Positions 54,147 through 63,237 of a DNA stretch of 64,000 bases are shown here, one piece after another. Source of the stretch: Pantoea sp. Its GTDB lineage: Bacteria; Pseudomonadota; Gammaproteobacteria; Enterobacterales; Enterobacteriaceae. The stretch is taken from the NCBI RefSeq assembly GCF_028283705.1, contig NZ_JAPWKD010000017.1, positions 47,778 through 111,777 of the forward strand, read 5' to 3'. Made by a program: the position numbers and the translations under genes. The stretch's first letter is position 1. Each line of letters starts with the position of its first letter. The notes beneath the pieces were generated by a model. The model saw only the letters and a list, made by a program, of their open reading frames with translations, searched no databases and was not told the origin of the DNA.

Positions 54147-56705
54147 ATGAGTTACGACAGGGCTGAGATCGACCTTACCAATTGCGATCGAGAGCCTATT
54201 CATATCCCCGGCAGCATCCAGCCCCATGGCGCCATGCTCGTAGTAGACCCGTCTACAAGCGTCGTCGTTCATGCGTCCGCGAATATCGGAGATTATATCG
54301 ACGACATCGATGCAATCGTCGATCGCGAACTGAGTGACATCCTCGGTCCGGACGTAACCCACCAGATCAACAATGCGGCGGCTCGTGCCGGCGCCGGCCA
54401 TGTCGCCGGCGTTGTCCTGGGTGTCACATTCACCAAGAGCGCCCGCCGGGCGGATATTACCATCCATCGTTTCGACCGACGGCTTTTTCTGGAGTTCGAG
54501 GTGGCTGCGTCCGCTGGCGATACGGAAATTGCCCTTGGCCTTACACAGTCACTCGTCCGCCGCATCGATCGCGAGGTCGATGCCGACGAGCTCGTCGGGT
54601 CCGTCAGTCGCCTCGTGCGTGCCATGCTCGGCTATGACAGGGTGATGGTCTATCGGTTCCTGCACAACGGCGCCGGCCGGGTGGTAGCAGAATCGAAGCA
54701 AGCCTCCATGGAAAGCTTTCTCGGCCAGCATTTCCCTTTCTCCGATATTCCAGCCCAGGCGCGCCGGCTTTATCTCGAGAACTGGATCCGTGTCATCGGC
54801 GACGTTGCCTTCGAACCCATTCCTCTACGACCTCCGCTGGCCGCCGGCGAAGTACCGATCGACATGTCGCATGCGCATCTGCGCAGCGTTTCGCCGATTC
54901 ATTGCGAATATCTGCAGAACATGGGCGTCGCTTCGTCCATGTCGATCTCGATCGTGGTCGATGGTGCCCTCTGGGGGCTGATCGCCTGCCACCACAACAC
55001 GCCGAAGGTGTTGTCTATTCCCCTGCGGGTGGCGACCGAGCTTTTCGCACAATATTTCTCGCTGCAAATCGGCGCCGCCGAAAATCGCCGGCAGCATCTG
55101 GCCGCAAACCATGCCCGGCGGCGGCTGGATGCGATCATTGCGACAATCGATCCCAACGATGCGGTTGATGTGACGCTGCGCAAGCGGCTACGTGAATTCG
55201 CGTCGCTTGTCGCCTGTGACGGCGCGGCCCTCTGGTCGGGGGAAGAGTGGACGGCGACCGGCGTCGTGCCACAACAGGAGGACGTGTCGGCGCTGATGTC
55301 CTTGGTTGCCGAAAAGGCCGACAATAATATCTGGGATACCCAGGAGCTTTCCCTCCATCTGCCGCAAACCGGCTTCGGTCAGGAAGTCGCGGGCGTGCTG
55401 GCGATCCCTATCTCCGCTTCCGCAGGCGATTACCTGCTGCTTTTCCGCAGTGAGGAAGCCCACGAGATCGAATGGGCCGGTGAGCCGAAGAAAAAGGTCG
55501 TCTCGACTTTGCGCGGCGATCGGCTGAGCCCGCGCGGCAGCTTCGAGACCTGGCGCGAGGATGTCCGCAACCGTTCGCTGCCCTGGACGACGGATGATGT
55601 TTCCGTTGCCGAGGCGATCAGGAACTACGTCCGGGACATCCTTCTGCGCCATAACGATGCCACGGAGGAGCAGCGCGCCCGCAACGAAGATCAGCGTCGT
55701 CTGCTGAATGCCGAGCTTAATCACCGGGTCAAGAATATTCTGGCGCTGGTGAAATCGATCGCCGTACAGACCGGGTCGAATGCCCGCAGCGTCGATGAGT
55801 TTGCAAACTCCTTCGAAGGGCGTCTGCGGGCGCTATCCTATGCCCATGACCAGTCCTTCGACGGGCGCGACGGCGGGGAACTGCATGCGTTGATCGAGGC
55901 AGAAGCGGCAATGCATCGCTTCCAGCAACTGCCGGATCGCTTTACCATCGATGGACCTGCAGTCGGTCTTTCCGAGAGAGCCTTTGGGGTCTTCGCGCTG
56001 GTGCTGCACGAGATGATGACCAATGCCGCCAAATATGGCAGCCTTTCGGTTCCCACCGGGCGGCTGGAGGTTCGCTGGGTTCTCGACGAGGCCGGCAACT
56101 GTTGCATCGAGTGGGTCGAAAGCGGCGGTCCACCCGTCATGACTCCTTCGCGCAAGGGTTTCGGCAGTACGCTGATCGACAGGACCGTTGCTTTCGATCT
56201 CGGTGGCGAGGCGGAGCTGGTCTATGCACCCGACGGCCTGCGTGCTCGTTTCATATTGCCTGCCCGGCATTTGCACGAGGTTGTCGCGGCGCGGATTGAA
56301 GTCCATGCGAGCAACGGTGAAAGCCGGCCCCTGGCCGATCTAAGGATCCTGCTGGTCGAGGACCAGGCGCTGATTGCCATGGATGTGGAAGAGATCCTGC
56401 GGGAGCTGGGAGCGGCCGAGGTCTGGTCGCTGCCTGATGTCGCGCAGGCGCTCGGTGCGCTCGCGGACGAAACGCCGGATTGCGCTGTTCTCGATCTCAA
56501 CCTGGGTCATGAAACATCGGAAGTGATTGCCGCAGAACTGGTTCAGCGCGGGATTCCGTTTGTCTTCGCCACGGGCTACCGCGACAGCGTCTCGATTCCA
56601 GATGGCTTTTCAGGCGTCCCGGTCGTTCGGAAGCCGATTGCACAGGATATGCTTTCCCGTCAGCTGTCCCTGGCGCTTTCCGAGCCGCGCGACGCGACGG
56701 CCTGA
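54147..56705 (+). CDS. Bacteriophytochrome with HWE histidine kinase and C-terminal receiver
   Basis: This is an 852-residue protein. The PAS domain carries the biliverdin-attachment Cys at residue 13 (DLTNCDREPIHIPGSIQPHG). The GAF domain has HFPFSDIPAQARRLYLENW and MSHAHLRSVSPIHCEYLQNM. A PHY domain follows with the tongue text PRGSFETWREDVRNRSLPWT. An HWE-type kinase follows (AELNHRVKNILALVKSIAVQ, HEMMTNAAKYGSL). The chain ends in a receiver domain (ILLVEDQALIAMDVEEILRE with phospho-Asp in AVLDLNLGHE). This order matches Agrobacterium Agp2/BphP2. It should sense red/far-red light. No heme oxygenase gene is adjacent. The ATG at 54147 sets the Cys at its usual distance. Confidence 0.92.
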   Translation: MSYDRAEIDLTNCDREPIHIPGSIQPHGAMLVVDPSTSVVVHASANIGDYIDDIDAIVDRELSDILGPDVTHQINNAAARAGAGHVAGVVLGVTFTKSARRADITIHRFDRRLFLEFEVAASAGDTEIALGLTQSLVRRIDREVDADELVGSVSRLVRAMLGYDRVMVYRFLHNGAGRVVAESKQASMESFLGQHFPFSDIPAQARRLYLENWIRVIGDVAFEPIPLRPPLAAGEVPIDMSHAHLRSVSPIHCEYLQNMGVASSMSISIVVDGALWGLIACHHNTPKVLSIPLRVATELFAQYFSLQIGAAENRRQHLAANHARRRLDAIIATIDPNDAVDVTLRKRLREFASLVACDGAALWSGEEWTATGVVPQQEDVSALMSLVAEKADNNIWDTQELSLHLPQTGFGQEVAGVLAIPISASAGDYLLLFRSEEAHEIEWAGEPKKKVVSTLRGDRLSPRGSFETWREDVRNRSLPWTTDDVSVAEAIRNYVRDILLRHNDATEEQRARNEDQRRLLNAELNHRVKNILALVKSIAVQTGSNARSVDEFANSFEGRLRALSYAHDQSFDGRDGGELHALIEAEAAMHRFQQLPDRFTIDGPAVGLSERAFGVFALVLHEMMTNAAKYGSLSVPTGRLEVRWVLDEAGNCCIEWVESGGPPVMTPSRKGFGSTLIDRTVAFDLGGEAELVYAPDGLRARFILPARHLHEVVAARIEVHASNGESRPLADLRILLVEDQALIAMDVEEILRELGAAEVWSLPDVAQALGALADETPDCAVLDLNLGHETSEVIAAELVQRGIPFVFATGYRDSVSIPDGFSGVPVVRKPIAQDMLSRQLSLALSEPRDATA

Positions 56706-56783
56706 CCGCTTCTGCCGTTGACAAGCGGCGGGTCGGCTGCACTGTGGTGTCTACCCGATTTGCGAGACTTACAGGAGACGCCC

Positions 56784-58139
56784 TTGACCTATCAGCCGAA
56801 TTCCGTCGAAGCGCGTGATGCCGCCTATCACCTGCATTCCTATACGAATGCCAGGAAAAACGAGGAAGAGGGCTCGTTGGTCATCGAGCGGGGCGAAGGC
56901 GTCTACGTTTACGACAATACCGGCAAGCGATACATCGAAGGTATGGCGGGGCTGTGGAGTGTCGGTGTCGGCTTTGGCGAAAAGCGGCTGGTCGAAGCCG
57001 CTGCCCGGCAGATGGGAACGTTGCCCTACTACCATACCTTCACTCAGAAGGCGCATAACCCTTCCATAGATCTGGCCGAAAAGCTGGTTCGCATGGCGCC
57101 GGTGCCCATGTCGAAGGCTTTCTTTACCAATTCGGGTTCGGAAGCCAACGATACGATCATCAAGATGGTCCGCTACAGGTCCAATGCGCTGGGCAAGCCG
57201 GAAAAGAAGAAGATCATCTCCCGCATCAAGGGCTACCACGGCGTGACGCTGGCTTCCGCCAGCCTGACGGGCCTGCCGAACAACCATCGCTCCTTCGATC
57301 TGCCGATGCCGGGCATCCTGCACACCGGTTGCCCGCACTATCGTGTCTTCAAGCAGGAAGGTGAAAGCGAGGCGGCTTTCTCGGCCCGGATGGCCGCAGA
57401 ACTGGAGGCGATGATCATCAGCGAAGGCCCGGAAACGGTGGCCGCTTTCATCGGCGAGCCGCTGATGGGAGCAGGTGGCGTCATCGTTCCGCCGGTAGGC
57501 TACTGGGCAGGGATCCAGGCCGTGCTCGACAAATATGACATCCTGCTGATCGCCGACGAAGTCATCTGCGGTTTCGGTCGCACCGGCAACATGTTCGGCA
57601 CGCAAACCTATGAGATGCGGCCGGATTTCATGACGCTCTCCAAGCAATTGTCATCCTCATATCTGCCGATCTCAGCGCTGCTGATCAATGATCGCGTCTA
57701 TCAGCCTATTGCCGACGAATCGAAGGCGATAGGCACCTTCGGCCATGGCTATACGGCGGCGGGCCACCCAGTCGCTGCTGCCGTCGCACTGGAAAACCTC
57801 GCAATCATCGAGGAACGCGACCTGGTCGGCAATGTCCGTGATCTCAGTGGCCTGTTCCTTGGCCGGCTGGACAAGCTGGCAGAACACCCGCTGGCCATCG
57901 AGGCCCGTGGCGCTGGCCTCATCGGCGCTCTTGAACTGGCGCCTCGTGAGGGTTTTGCCACGGGCGCCCTTGGGCTCAAGCTGTTCGGCATCCTGCAGGG
58001 TAACGGCCTGATTGCCCGCGCCATCGGCGATTCCCTGGCGCTTTGCCCGCCGATGATCATCACCGAGGCGGAGGTCAACACGCTGTTCGACATCTTCGAG
58101 ACGTCTATCGACCAGCTGCAGAAGGAGATCGGCGCCTGA
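56784..58139 (+). CDS. Class III (omega) aminotransferase, aspartate aminotransferase superfamily
   Basis: This 451-residue PLP enzyme has FFTNSGSEANDTIIKMVRYR, LIADEVICGFGRTGNMFGTQ with the PLP-contacting Asp, and MTLSKQLSSSYLPISALLIN with the Schiff-base Lys. C-terminal segments include GHGYTAAGHPVAAAVALENL. It transfers an omega-amino group, for example from GABA, beta-alanine or a polyamine, to pyruvate or another keto acid. The start is a TTG at 56784 with AGGAGA 7 nt upstream; the first ATG in frame, at 56718, lacks a ribosome-binding site. Its stop codon sits in the loop of a terminator. Confidence 0.88.
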   Translation: MTYQPNSVEARDAAYHLHSYTNARKNEEEGSLVIERGEGVYVYDNTGKRYIEGMAGLWSVGVGFGEKRLVEAAARQMGTLPYYHTFTQKAHNPSIDLAEKLVRMAPVPMSKAFFTNSGSEANDTIIKMVRYRSNALGKPEKKKIISRIKGYHGVTLASASLTGLPNNHRSFDLPMPGILHTGCPHYRVFKQEGESEAAFSARMAAELEAMIISEGPETVAAFIGEPLMGAGGVIVPPVGYWAGIQAVLDKYDILLIADEVICGFGRTGNMFGTQTYEMRPDFMTLSKQLSSSYLPISALLINDRVYQPIADESKAIGTFGHGYTAAGHPVAAAVALENLAIIEERDLVGNVRDLSGLFLGRLDKLAEHPLAIEARGAGLIGALELAPREGFATGALGLKLFGILQGNGLIARAIGDSLALCPPMIITEAEVNTLFDIFETSIDQLQKEIGA

Positions 58140-58154
58140 GGGCGCCGGATTTTT
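58130..58154 (+). terminator. Terminator whose loop is the aminotransferase stop codon
   Basis: CGGCGCC at 58130-58136 and GGCGCCG at 58141-58147 form a perfect 7-bp stem. The TGAG loop contains the stop codon, and a T-run follows at 58150-58154. It separates the aminotransferase from the convergent SDR gene. Confidence 0.75.
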
Positions 58155-58846
58155 CAGAACTTCTCCGCCCAGGGCCGTAGATCGACCTCGAACGACCAGG
58201 CATCGCGGGGCTGGGCGAGCACATCGAGATAGGCCTTGGCGATGCCTTCAGGTGAAAGCGTGACGTCTTCGCCATTGTCTGGCCGCGCGGCGCTGCGCAC
58301 GCCGCCATCGACGATGAAATGGGCGACGTGGATGCCTTTCGGCCCAAGCTCACGGGCGGCGCTTTGGGCAAGCCCGCGCAGCGCGAATTTGCCCATGGCA
58401 AAAGCCGAAGACATGGGAAAGCCCTTGATGCTTGCCGACGCACCTGTCAGCAGGATCGCGCCTTTGCCTTTGGCGATCATGCGGCGGGAAGCTTGCTGCA
58501 CGGCGAGAAATGCGCCGAAGGCCGAAGTCTCGAAGGCTTTCAGGACCTGCGCCGGGTCTATATCGGCAACGCTGCCGGGGACGCGCATGCTGGCATTGTA
58601 GATGACGACATCGGGCTCGCCGATGCTTGCCTGCGCATCGGCAAACAGCGCTTCCACGGCGGCCGGTTGCGTTGCATCGACCTGAAAGGCAACGGCCCCC
58701 GTTTCGCCGGCAAGCGTCGCCAGCTTGTCCGCATTGCGTGCGGCAAGGCCAACACGCAATCCGGCCGAAGAAAGCTGGCGCGCAAGCGATGCGCTGATGC
58801 CGCTGCCCGCGCCGATGATCAGGGCTGTCTTGTATTCTAGGGACAT
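58154..58846 (-). CDS. SDR-family oxidoreductase with Phe in place of the catalytic Tyr
   Basis: This 230-residue Rossmann-fold protein has the cofactor motif IIGAGSGISASLARQL and an Asn-containing YNASM motif. The active-site region SSAFAMGKFALRGLAQSAAR keeps Lys but has Phe where YxxxK would have Tyr. The following ELGPKGIHVAHFIVDGGV is typical of a distinct SDR subgroup in proteobacteria that often shows FAxxK. Dehydrogenase activity is therefore uncertain. It converges with the aminotransferase gene. Confidence 0.82.
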   Translation of the reverse strand: MSLEYKTALIIGAGSGISASLARQLSSAGLRVGLAARNADKLATLAGETGAVAFQVDATQPAAVEALFADAQASIGEPDVVIYNASMRVPGSVADIDPAQVLKAFETSAFGAFLAVQQASRRMIAKGKGAILLTGASASIKGFPMSSAFAMGKFALRGLAQSAARELGPKGIHVAHFIVDGGVRSAARPDNGEDVTLSPEGIAKAYLDVLAQPRDAWSFEVDLRPWAEKF

Positions 58847-59094
58847 GAAAACTCTCTCGCGTTGCCGTTGGGGAAATTACCGATCGATATCAATATGAGG
58901 ATCGCAGGCGCTAACGACAATCACAGCACGACTTGGAATGCGGATGCCGCCATCCGGGGAATAAATTACCCCTAAACCTATCGGCTGAAAGAAGAACGTT
59001 CTGATCCATGTGAAATCAGGTCAGGCCATGTCTCGTACACGCCGTACGGCTCGAATAACTTCGGGGCACTTGCCATTTCCATTCCGGGGTTCTC

Positions 59095-60096
59095 ATGTTT
59101 CGTTTTCTGACGCTCGGTGCGGCCTTTGCCGTGCTCCTGTCCGGTTCTGCATTTGCACAGCAGGCGCCCGACAAGCTGCTCAACGCTTCCTACGACGTAG
59201 GCCGGGAGCTGTTCGTGGCCATCAACAAGGCCTTCATTCCGAAATATGACGCCGAAACCGGCAAGGACATCGCCATCAAGCAGTCGCATGCCGGCACTTC
59301 CGCCCAGGCGCGCGCAATCATCGAGGGCCTCGGCGCCGATGTCGTCACTTTCAACCAGGTGACCGATGTCGACAAGCTGGCCGAAAACGGCTTTGTTGCG
59401 AAGGACTGGCAGAAGCAGTTTCCGAACAATGCATCGCCTTTCTATTCCTTCCCGTCCTTCCTGGTGCGCGCGGGCAACCCGAAGAACATCAAGAACTGGG
59501 ACGATCTGGTTCGCGATGACGTGAAGGTCGTCTTCCCCAACCCGAAGACCTCAGGCAATGCGCGCTACACCTATCTGGCCGCTTACGCCTTCGCCAAGCA
59601 GACCTATGGCGATGATGCCAAGGCGCAGGCCTTCGTCAAGAAGCTGTTCAGCAATGTTCCGGTCTTTGATACCGGAGGCCGCGGCTCGACCACGACCTTC
59701 GTCGAGCGGGATATCGGCGACGTGCTGATCACCTTCGAATCCGAAACGCGCGGCATTGCCAAGCAGTTCGGCTCCGACAAGGTGCAGGCAGTAACCCCGC
59801 CGGTCAGCCTGCTTGCCGAATTCCCGGTCGCTGTCGTCGACAAGGTCGCCGATGCCCACGGCTCGCGTCCGCTTGCCAAGGCCTATCTCGACTTCCTTTA
59901 TTCAGCCGATGGCCAGCGTATCCTGGCTGAAAACGGCAACCGCGTGCATGACCCGGCTGTCGTTTCGCAGTTCAAGGACCAGTTCCCCGAGGTCAAGCTG
60001 CTGAAGGTGGAAGACGTTTTCGGCCCTTGGGACAAGGTCCAGAAGGAGCATTTCGACTCCGGCGCTGAGCTCGACCAGCTATTCGGGCAGAAGTAG
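59095..60096 (+). CDS. sbp: Sulfate/thiosulfate-binding protein
   Basis: This is a 333-residue protein. The signal peptide ends at SAFAQQ. The mature protein has LLNASYDVGRELFVAINKAF, IKQSHAGTSAQARAIIEGLG, NPKTSGNARYTYLAAYAFAK and DTGGRGSTTTFVERDIGD, which are signature segments of Sbp/CysP. It binds sulfate in the periplasm for the CysTWA importer. No cysT, cysW or cysA follows; the next genes belong to a decayed accessory zone. It may serve a transporter encoded elsewhere. Confidence 0.93.
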   Translation: MFRFLTLGAAFAVLLSGSAFAQQAPDKLLNASYDVGRELFVAINKAFIPKYDAETGKDIAIKQSHAGTSAQARAIIEGLGADVVTFNQVTDVDKLAENGFVAKDWQKQFPNNASPFYSFPSFLVRAGNPKNIKNWDDLVRDDVKVVFPNPKTSGNARYTYLAAYAFAKQTYGDDAKAQAFVKKLFSNVPVFDTGGRGSTTTFVERDIGDVLITFESETRGIAKQFGSDKVQAVTPPVSLLAEFPVAVVDKVADAHGSRPLAKAYLDFLYSADGQRILAENGNRVHDPAVVSQFKDQFPEVKLLKVEDVFGPWDKVQKEHFDSGAELDQLFGQK

Positions 60097-60845
60097 ATCT
60101 TCCGCAAGCCATTATGGACCCTTATAGTAGGTTATTGCTCCAGGGATGGCGCATATAATGACCCATAAGAGGGGTCCAATATGCGCCATCCGTGGAGTTG
60201 AACTTCGATAGTGCATAGCATTGGGCCTCTGTGCTGAAAATCGATAACGAAATGAAGGGGTTTCACAGCTCATCCATCGTTGACTGCTTTGTCAGTACAG
60301 GCTCGGTTGAGTTCGCTAGTGATCGGTCCGTTCATGACAATCGCGCGCTGCCTGCTCGCTACCCCGTTGATCTCGAGAGCCTATATGGTCGAAGCTGGCC
60401 GCCATGCCTGAAACGGAAGTTCTTCGATAAGGCCTTCATGAAGAGGATCGCAACGGTGTTCAGCCAGGCTTGGATAAGATCGGGTCGGCGGATCAGTCGA
60501 GCCAACCAGTCCCTCGTCGGTTCGATACGCTGCCTGTCGACGATCTCGAGCTGCTCCATCCGCCGGCTGATCAATGGCACAGCCGCGGTCAGCTGGTTGC
60601 ACGCGGATAGCCGTCATCTGTGGCAGTGTATATTCTGCCGATGGTCGGCAGAGGAGCTCGGCATGCGCTATGGCCAATTCTGCATACCGGTAATCTCACC
60701 GACAAGACCCGCTGCCTTGGCATCCCGATCTGGTGCGCGGCCAATGGAGCGCAAGCTCCCTCACCACAACGATAGCCTGCGACTTGCATTGTACTGCAAT
60801 TCGCATTACATTTCCGCGGTGGCAAAACCAGAACAGGTCTCTCAC
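60097..60845. other. Non-coding stretch with inverted repeat before the toxin-antitoxin pair
   Basis: Apart from the repeat at 60144-60191 I recognise no gene in these 749 bp. The antitoxin frame is open upstream to 60231, but that extension has no ribosome-binding site or family similarity. The sequence has the look of degraded coding DNA. Confidence 0.5.
60144..60191. repeat. Long nested inverted repeat
   Basis: GGATGGCGCATAT at 60144-60156 is mirrored perfectly by ATATGCGCCATCC at 60179-60191. Inside, GACCC (60160) pairs with GGGTC (60172). The 48-bp element begins 47 bp after the sbp stop, at the point where conserved chromosomal sequence ends. Confidence 0.7.
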
Positions 60846-61130
60846 ATGTCAGCCCTATCGATCCGTAAAGAAACGCCGGTCTCTATGCGCTTTCGCGACG
60901 ACGATCTCGCGATCATCGATCGGGGTGCTGCCCTAACGGGTTTGTCCCGGACGGAATTCATGCGACGTGCGGCTGTACAGGAAGCACAGTCAGCGATTTT
61001 GAACGAAAGCGTCATTCGCCTGTCGCCAGATGCATTCGAGGCCTTTGTGTCGGCGATTGAAGCAGAACCTGTATCTCCTTCGATGAAAGTCATAGAGCGC
61101 TTGCAGCGCAAATCCCCCTGGGACAACTGA
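60846..61130 (+). CDS. Type II antitoxin, TacA/DUF1778 family
   Basis: This 94-residue protein has a ribbon-helix-helix N-terminus (VSMRFRDDDLAIIDRGAALT, then GLSRTEFMRRAAVQEAQ) followed by an extended tail (SPDAFEAFVSAIEAEP) that would wrap the toxin. It ends 3 bp before a GNAT toxin gene, the standard TacA-TacT order. The antitoxin binds its own promoter together with the toxin. The start at 60846 gives the family length. Confidence 0.87.
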   Translation: MSALSIRKETPVSMRFRDDDLAIIDRGAALTGLSRTEFMRRAAVQEAQSAILNESVIRLSPDAFEAFVSAIEAEPVSPSMKVIERLQRKSPWDN

Positions 61131-61133
61131 TCC

Positions 61134-61649
61134 GTGGCACTGACAAGGATAGAGCTGCTGTCCGACCATCATTGGTTGGATAGCTTTACCTGCGGTAAGC
61201 CATCGCTCGATGCATGGCTGGTCAAGTTTTCGCGGAACAACCAGCGGCATGGTTTTACTCGGGTGTTCGTGATCTGCGACGATGATGCCGTCATCGGCTA
61301 TTACGGCTTGGCACCGACAGTAATCGCGTCAAACCAGACGACCCGAAAGATCCGAACAGGAATGCCACCGGATCCGATCCCATGCCTGCTGATCGGACAG
61401 CTGGCGGTCGACATGAACTACGGCGGGCGAGGGATCGGTACGGCGCTGGTCAAGGATGCGTTCCATCGCTGCGTTGCTGGTGCAGATCTCGTTGGTGGTC
61501 GGGCGGTTGTCGTCAGAGCGGTCGACGAAGAGGCTGAACGATACTGGCAGAGCTGGGATTTTACGCCAGCAAAGGACAACCAGTCCGTTCTCATACGCTC
61601 ACTGTCCGATATTCGCCATTGGCTTGAGATGACTGCGATATCGGTATAG
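61134..61649 (+). CDS. Type II toxin, TacT-like GNAT acetyltransferase
   Basis: This 171-residue GNAT protein has PCLLIGQLAVDMNYGGRGIGTALVKDAF, in which the segment around RGIGTALV forms the acetyl-CoA loop. VFVICDDDAVIGYYGLAP and YWQSWDFTPAKDNQSVLIRS, with the conserved aromatic near the C-terminus, also fit TacT. TacT toxins acetylate the amino group of aminoacyl-tRNAs and stop translation. It starts with GTG at 61134, coupled to the antitoxin. Both proteins appear intact. Confidence 0.87.
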   Translation: MALTRIELLSDHHWLDSFTCGKPSLDAWLVKFSRNNQRHGFTRVFVICDDDAVIGYYGLAPTVIASNQTTRKIRTGMPPDPIPCLLIGQLAVDMNYGGRGIGTALVKDAFHRCVAGADLVGGRAVVVRAVDEEAERYWQSWDFTPAKDNQSVLIRSLSDIRHWLEMTAISV

Positions 61650-61963
61650 ACCCCGTGCCGCTCTTCCCAAAGCTTGCCAGACGCTGTTTTCCGTATCGGG
61701 AGGTTTGGGCGATCAGTTCACTGCGCCGGTGACTTGAGGAATAGCCGACAACGCTACCAGCGCTGAGCCGTGCTGCTATCAGCAGAGGCTATGATGCCGT
61801 ATCTTTGAAAATCAGGTGTCTTTCACCACCTGTTCAACCGTCGCAGTTGCAAGGCGCTCGGGCCCGCCGCCGAGGCAACCATCGAGGGATGGTTCAGCAA
61901 ACGGCGTCCTAACTACATCCACCGAACAGCAGAGCAGGTCGGCCGGGCTCTGCTGCGCCTCTG
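61650..61963. other. Gap between TacT-like toxin and HU pseudogene
   Basis: I recognise nothing in these 314 bp. The open frames are short and have no family similarity that I can see. Confidence 0.5.
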
Positions 61964-62241
61964 TCACACGGTCAGTAGATCCTCCAGCGCCTTGGCCGGC
62001 GTGAAGGCAAGCTTTTTGGCCGCAGCGACCTTTATGGTTGCAACGGTCGCTTGATTGCGCGCCTTTCGCTCTGGGGTCTCTTTCACCTTGAATTCTCCGA
62101 ATCCGGGCAGGCTCGTCTCATTTCCGGCGACGGCTGCTGCGGTGGCAGCACCAATTACACCCTCTACGATTGTCTTGCTCTGCGCCTCCGTCAGGCGTGT
62201 TCGCCAGCGATCTTCCTGGCGATTTCGTTCGTCGTTGTCAT
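61964..62241 (-). pseudogene. HU-family DNA-binding protein, broken by a one-base deletion
   Basis: The start MTTTNEIARKIAGEHA runs into a stop because one C appears missing from GCC-CTG at about 62,193. In the next frame the protein continues LTEAQSKTIVEGVIGAATAA, then PGFGEFKVKETPERKARNQA and KVAAAKKLAFTPAKALEDLL, ending at 61964. The total of 278 bp is one base short of 93 codons. HU proteins bend and compact DNA. As it stands only the first 16 residues could be made. Confidence 0.85.
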
Positions 62242-62580
62242 GTTGTCAGCTCCGCATCAATCTACGCTGGCAAATCCGTGGCACTTCGCGCATCGCCTGC
62301 CATTGAGGCAACACAGCACAGAAGCCCGGAAATCGGCCCTTTCCACAGCTTACCCATCCAGAAGCCTCGATCAGCCCGTCCATAGGTCGATCGGCCGGCT
62401 CAAGGCGAAGTTTTGTTGCCTTTGTGCCTAAAGGCTTGGTGGTCCTCCTCGAAGATCTGCCGTTTCGATTGCCCAGGCGAGTAGTAGTGGCTGTTGATAG
62501 GGGCAGGGTTATAGACCGCAACCGACTGTGGGAGCCGGACGGCACTAAGAGCCATGCGGCGATGCCGACAAACCCAGGCA
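62242..62580. other. Gap between HU pseudogene and exported protein
   Basis: A 112-codon frame on the minus strand (62246-62584) and a 64-codon frame on the plus strand are open here. Neither has a recognisable family or ribosome-binding site. I leave the stretch unannotated. Confidence 0.4.
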
Positions 62581-63114
62581 TCATGAAACGTCAAGTGCTC
62601 GTGGCACCGCGTCGCTGATTGAGAGCAGATCGGCAAGAACCATCCTTAGCTCCGGCCAAGGGGTTTCCCGAAGCGACCCGCCCGGGTCCTCCATTTCGAT
62701 CAGAGAATGAAGCTTGGCGATAGTACCGGCCATGGATACGGCGGGTGTTTCCCAGAGCGTTCTTGCCATCGCCTGCTCGATGTCGGCGGCCTCGCTTTCG
62801 GCTTCATAAGCGCGGCTGTAGCCGACTTCCTGATCGATCGCATCGCGTTGCGCTCCCGGACGATGACGCAGGCTCTGCATCAGTTCGACCTCAAGCCGCT
62901 GCTGATATCGGCCGAGTTCAACGCGGCGTCCATGGGCTATTTCCCATCGCCGCCATGCGATGACCGCATCATCCTGATTGATCCCGGGCATGCGTGGCGT
63001 CGACGTTGTCTCTGCAGACGGTGTGATGGGCGAAAGCAGTGTAAATCCTGCAGCGCTCAGAAGTTTTCTTCGGGTAATCGCGGTCAAAGTTCTGCTATTG
63101 TCGGAATCAGCCAT
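62581..63114 (-). CDS. Hypothetical protein with twin-arginine-like N-terminus
   Basis: This 177-residue protein begins with a possible Tat leader (ITRRKLLSAAGFTLLSPITP), followed by a charged, all-helical body (VIAWRRWEIAHGRRVELGRY, then YEAESEAADIEQAMARTLWE). Similar unnamed proteins occur in rhizobial plasmids and islands next to small XRE genes; that is recollection only. It is divergent from the XRE gene at 63238. The function is unknown. Confidence 0.6.
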   Translation of the reverse strand: MADSDNSRTLTAITRRKLLSAAGFTLLSPITPSAETTSTPRMPGINQDDAVIAWRRWEIAHGRRVELGRYQQRLEVELMQSLRHRPGAQRDAIDQEVGYSRAYEAESEAADIEQAMARTLWETPAVSMAGTIAKLHSLIEMEDPGGSLRETPWPELRMVLADLLSISDAVPRALDVS

Positions 63115-63237
63115 GATCCGAGCTCCAATCCAGCTTGGTTGCGGTTAGGCCGTTGGAGTGTTGTCGCACTTCAATGGCCGTTCAGTTTCAGACAGAAAGA
63201 CTCTCTTCCTGTGTTCAGATTATGTCAAGGTTATAAT

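Noticed and set aside
60231..60845. N-terminal extension of the antitoxin to nearly 300 residues
   Set aside because: No ribosome-binding site at 60231. The first 205 residues show no family pattern, while the ATG at 60846 gives a standard TacA.
62246..62584. 112-codon minus-strand frame between the HU pseudogene and the exported protein
   Set aside because: Low-complexity Arg/Thr/Ser-rich translation with no motif or ribosome-binding site. Too weak to call.
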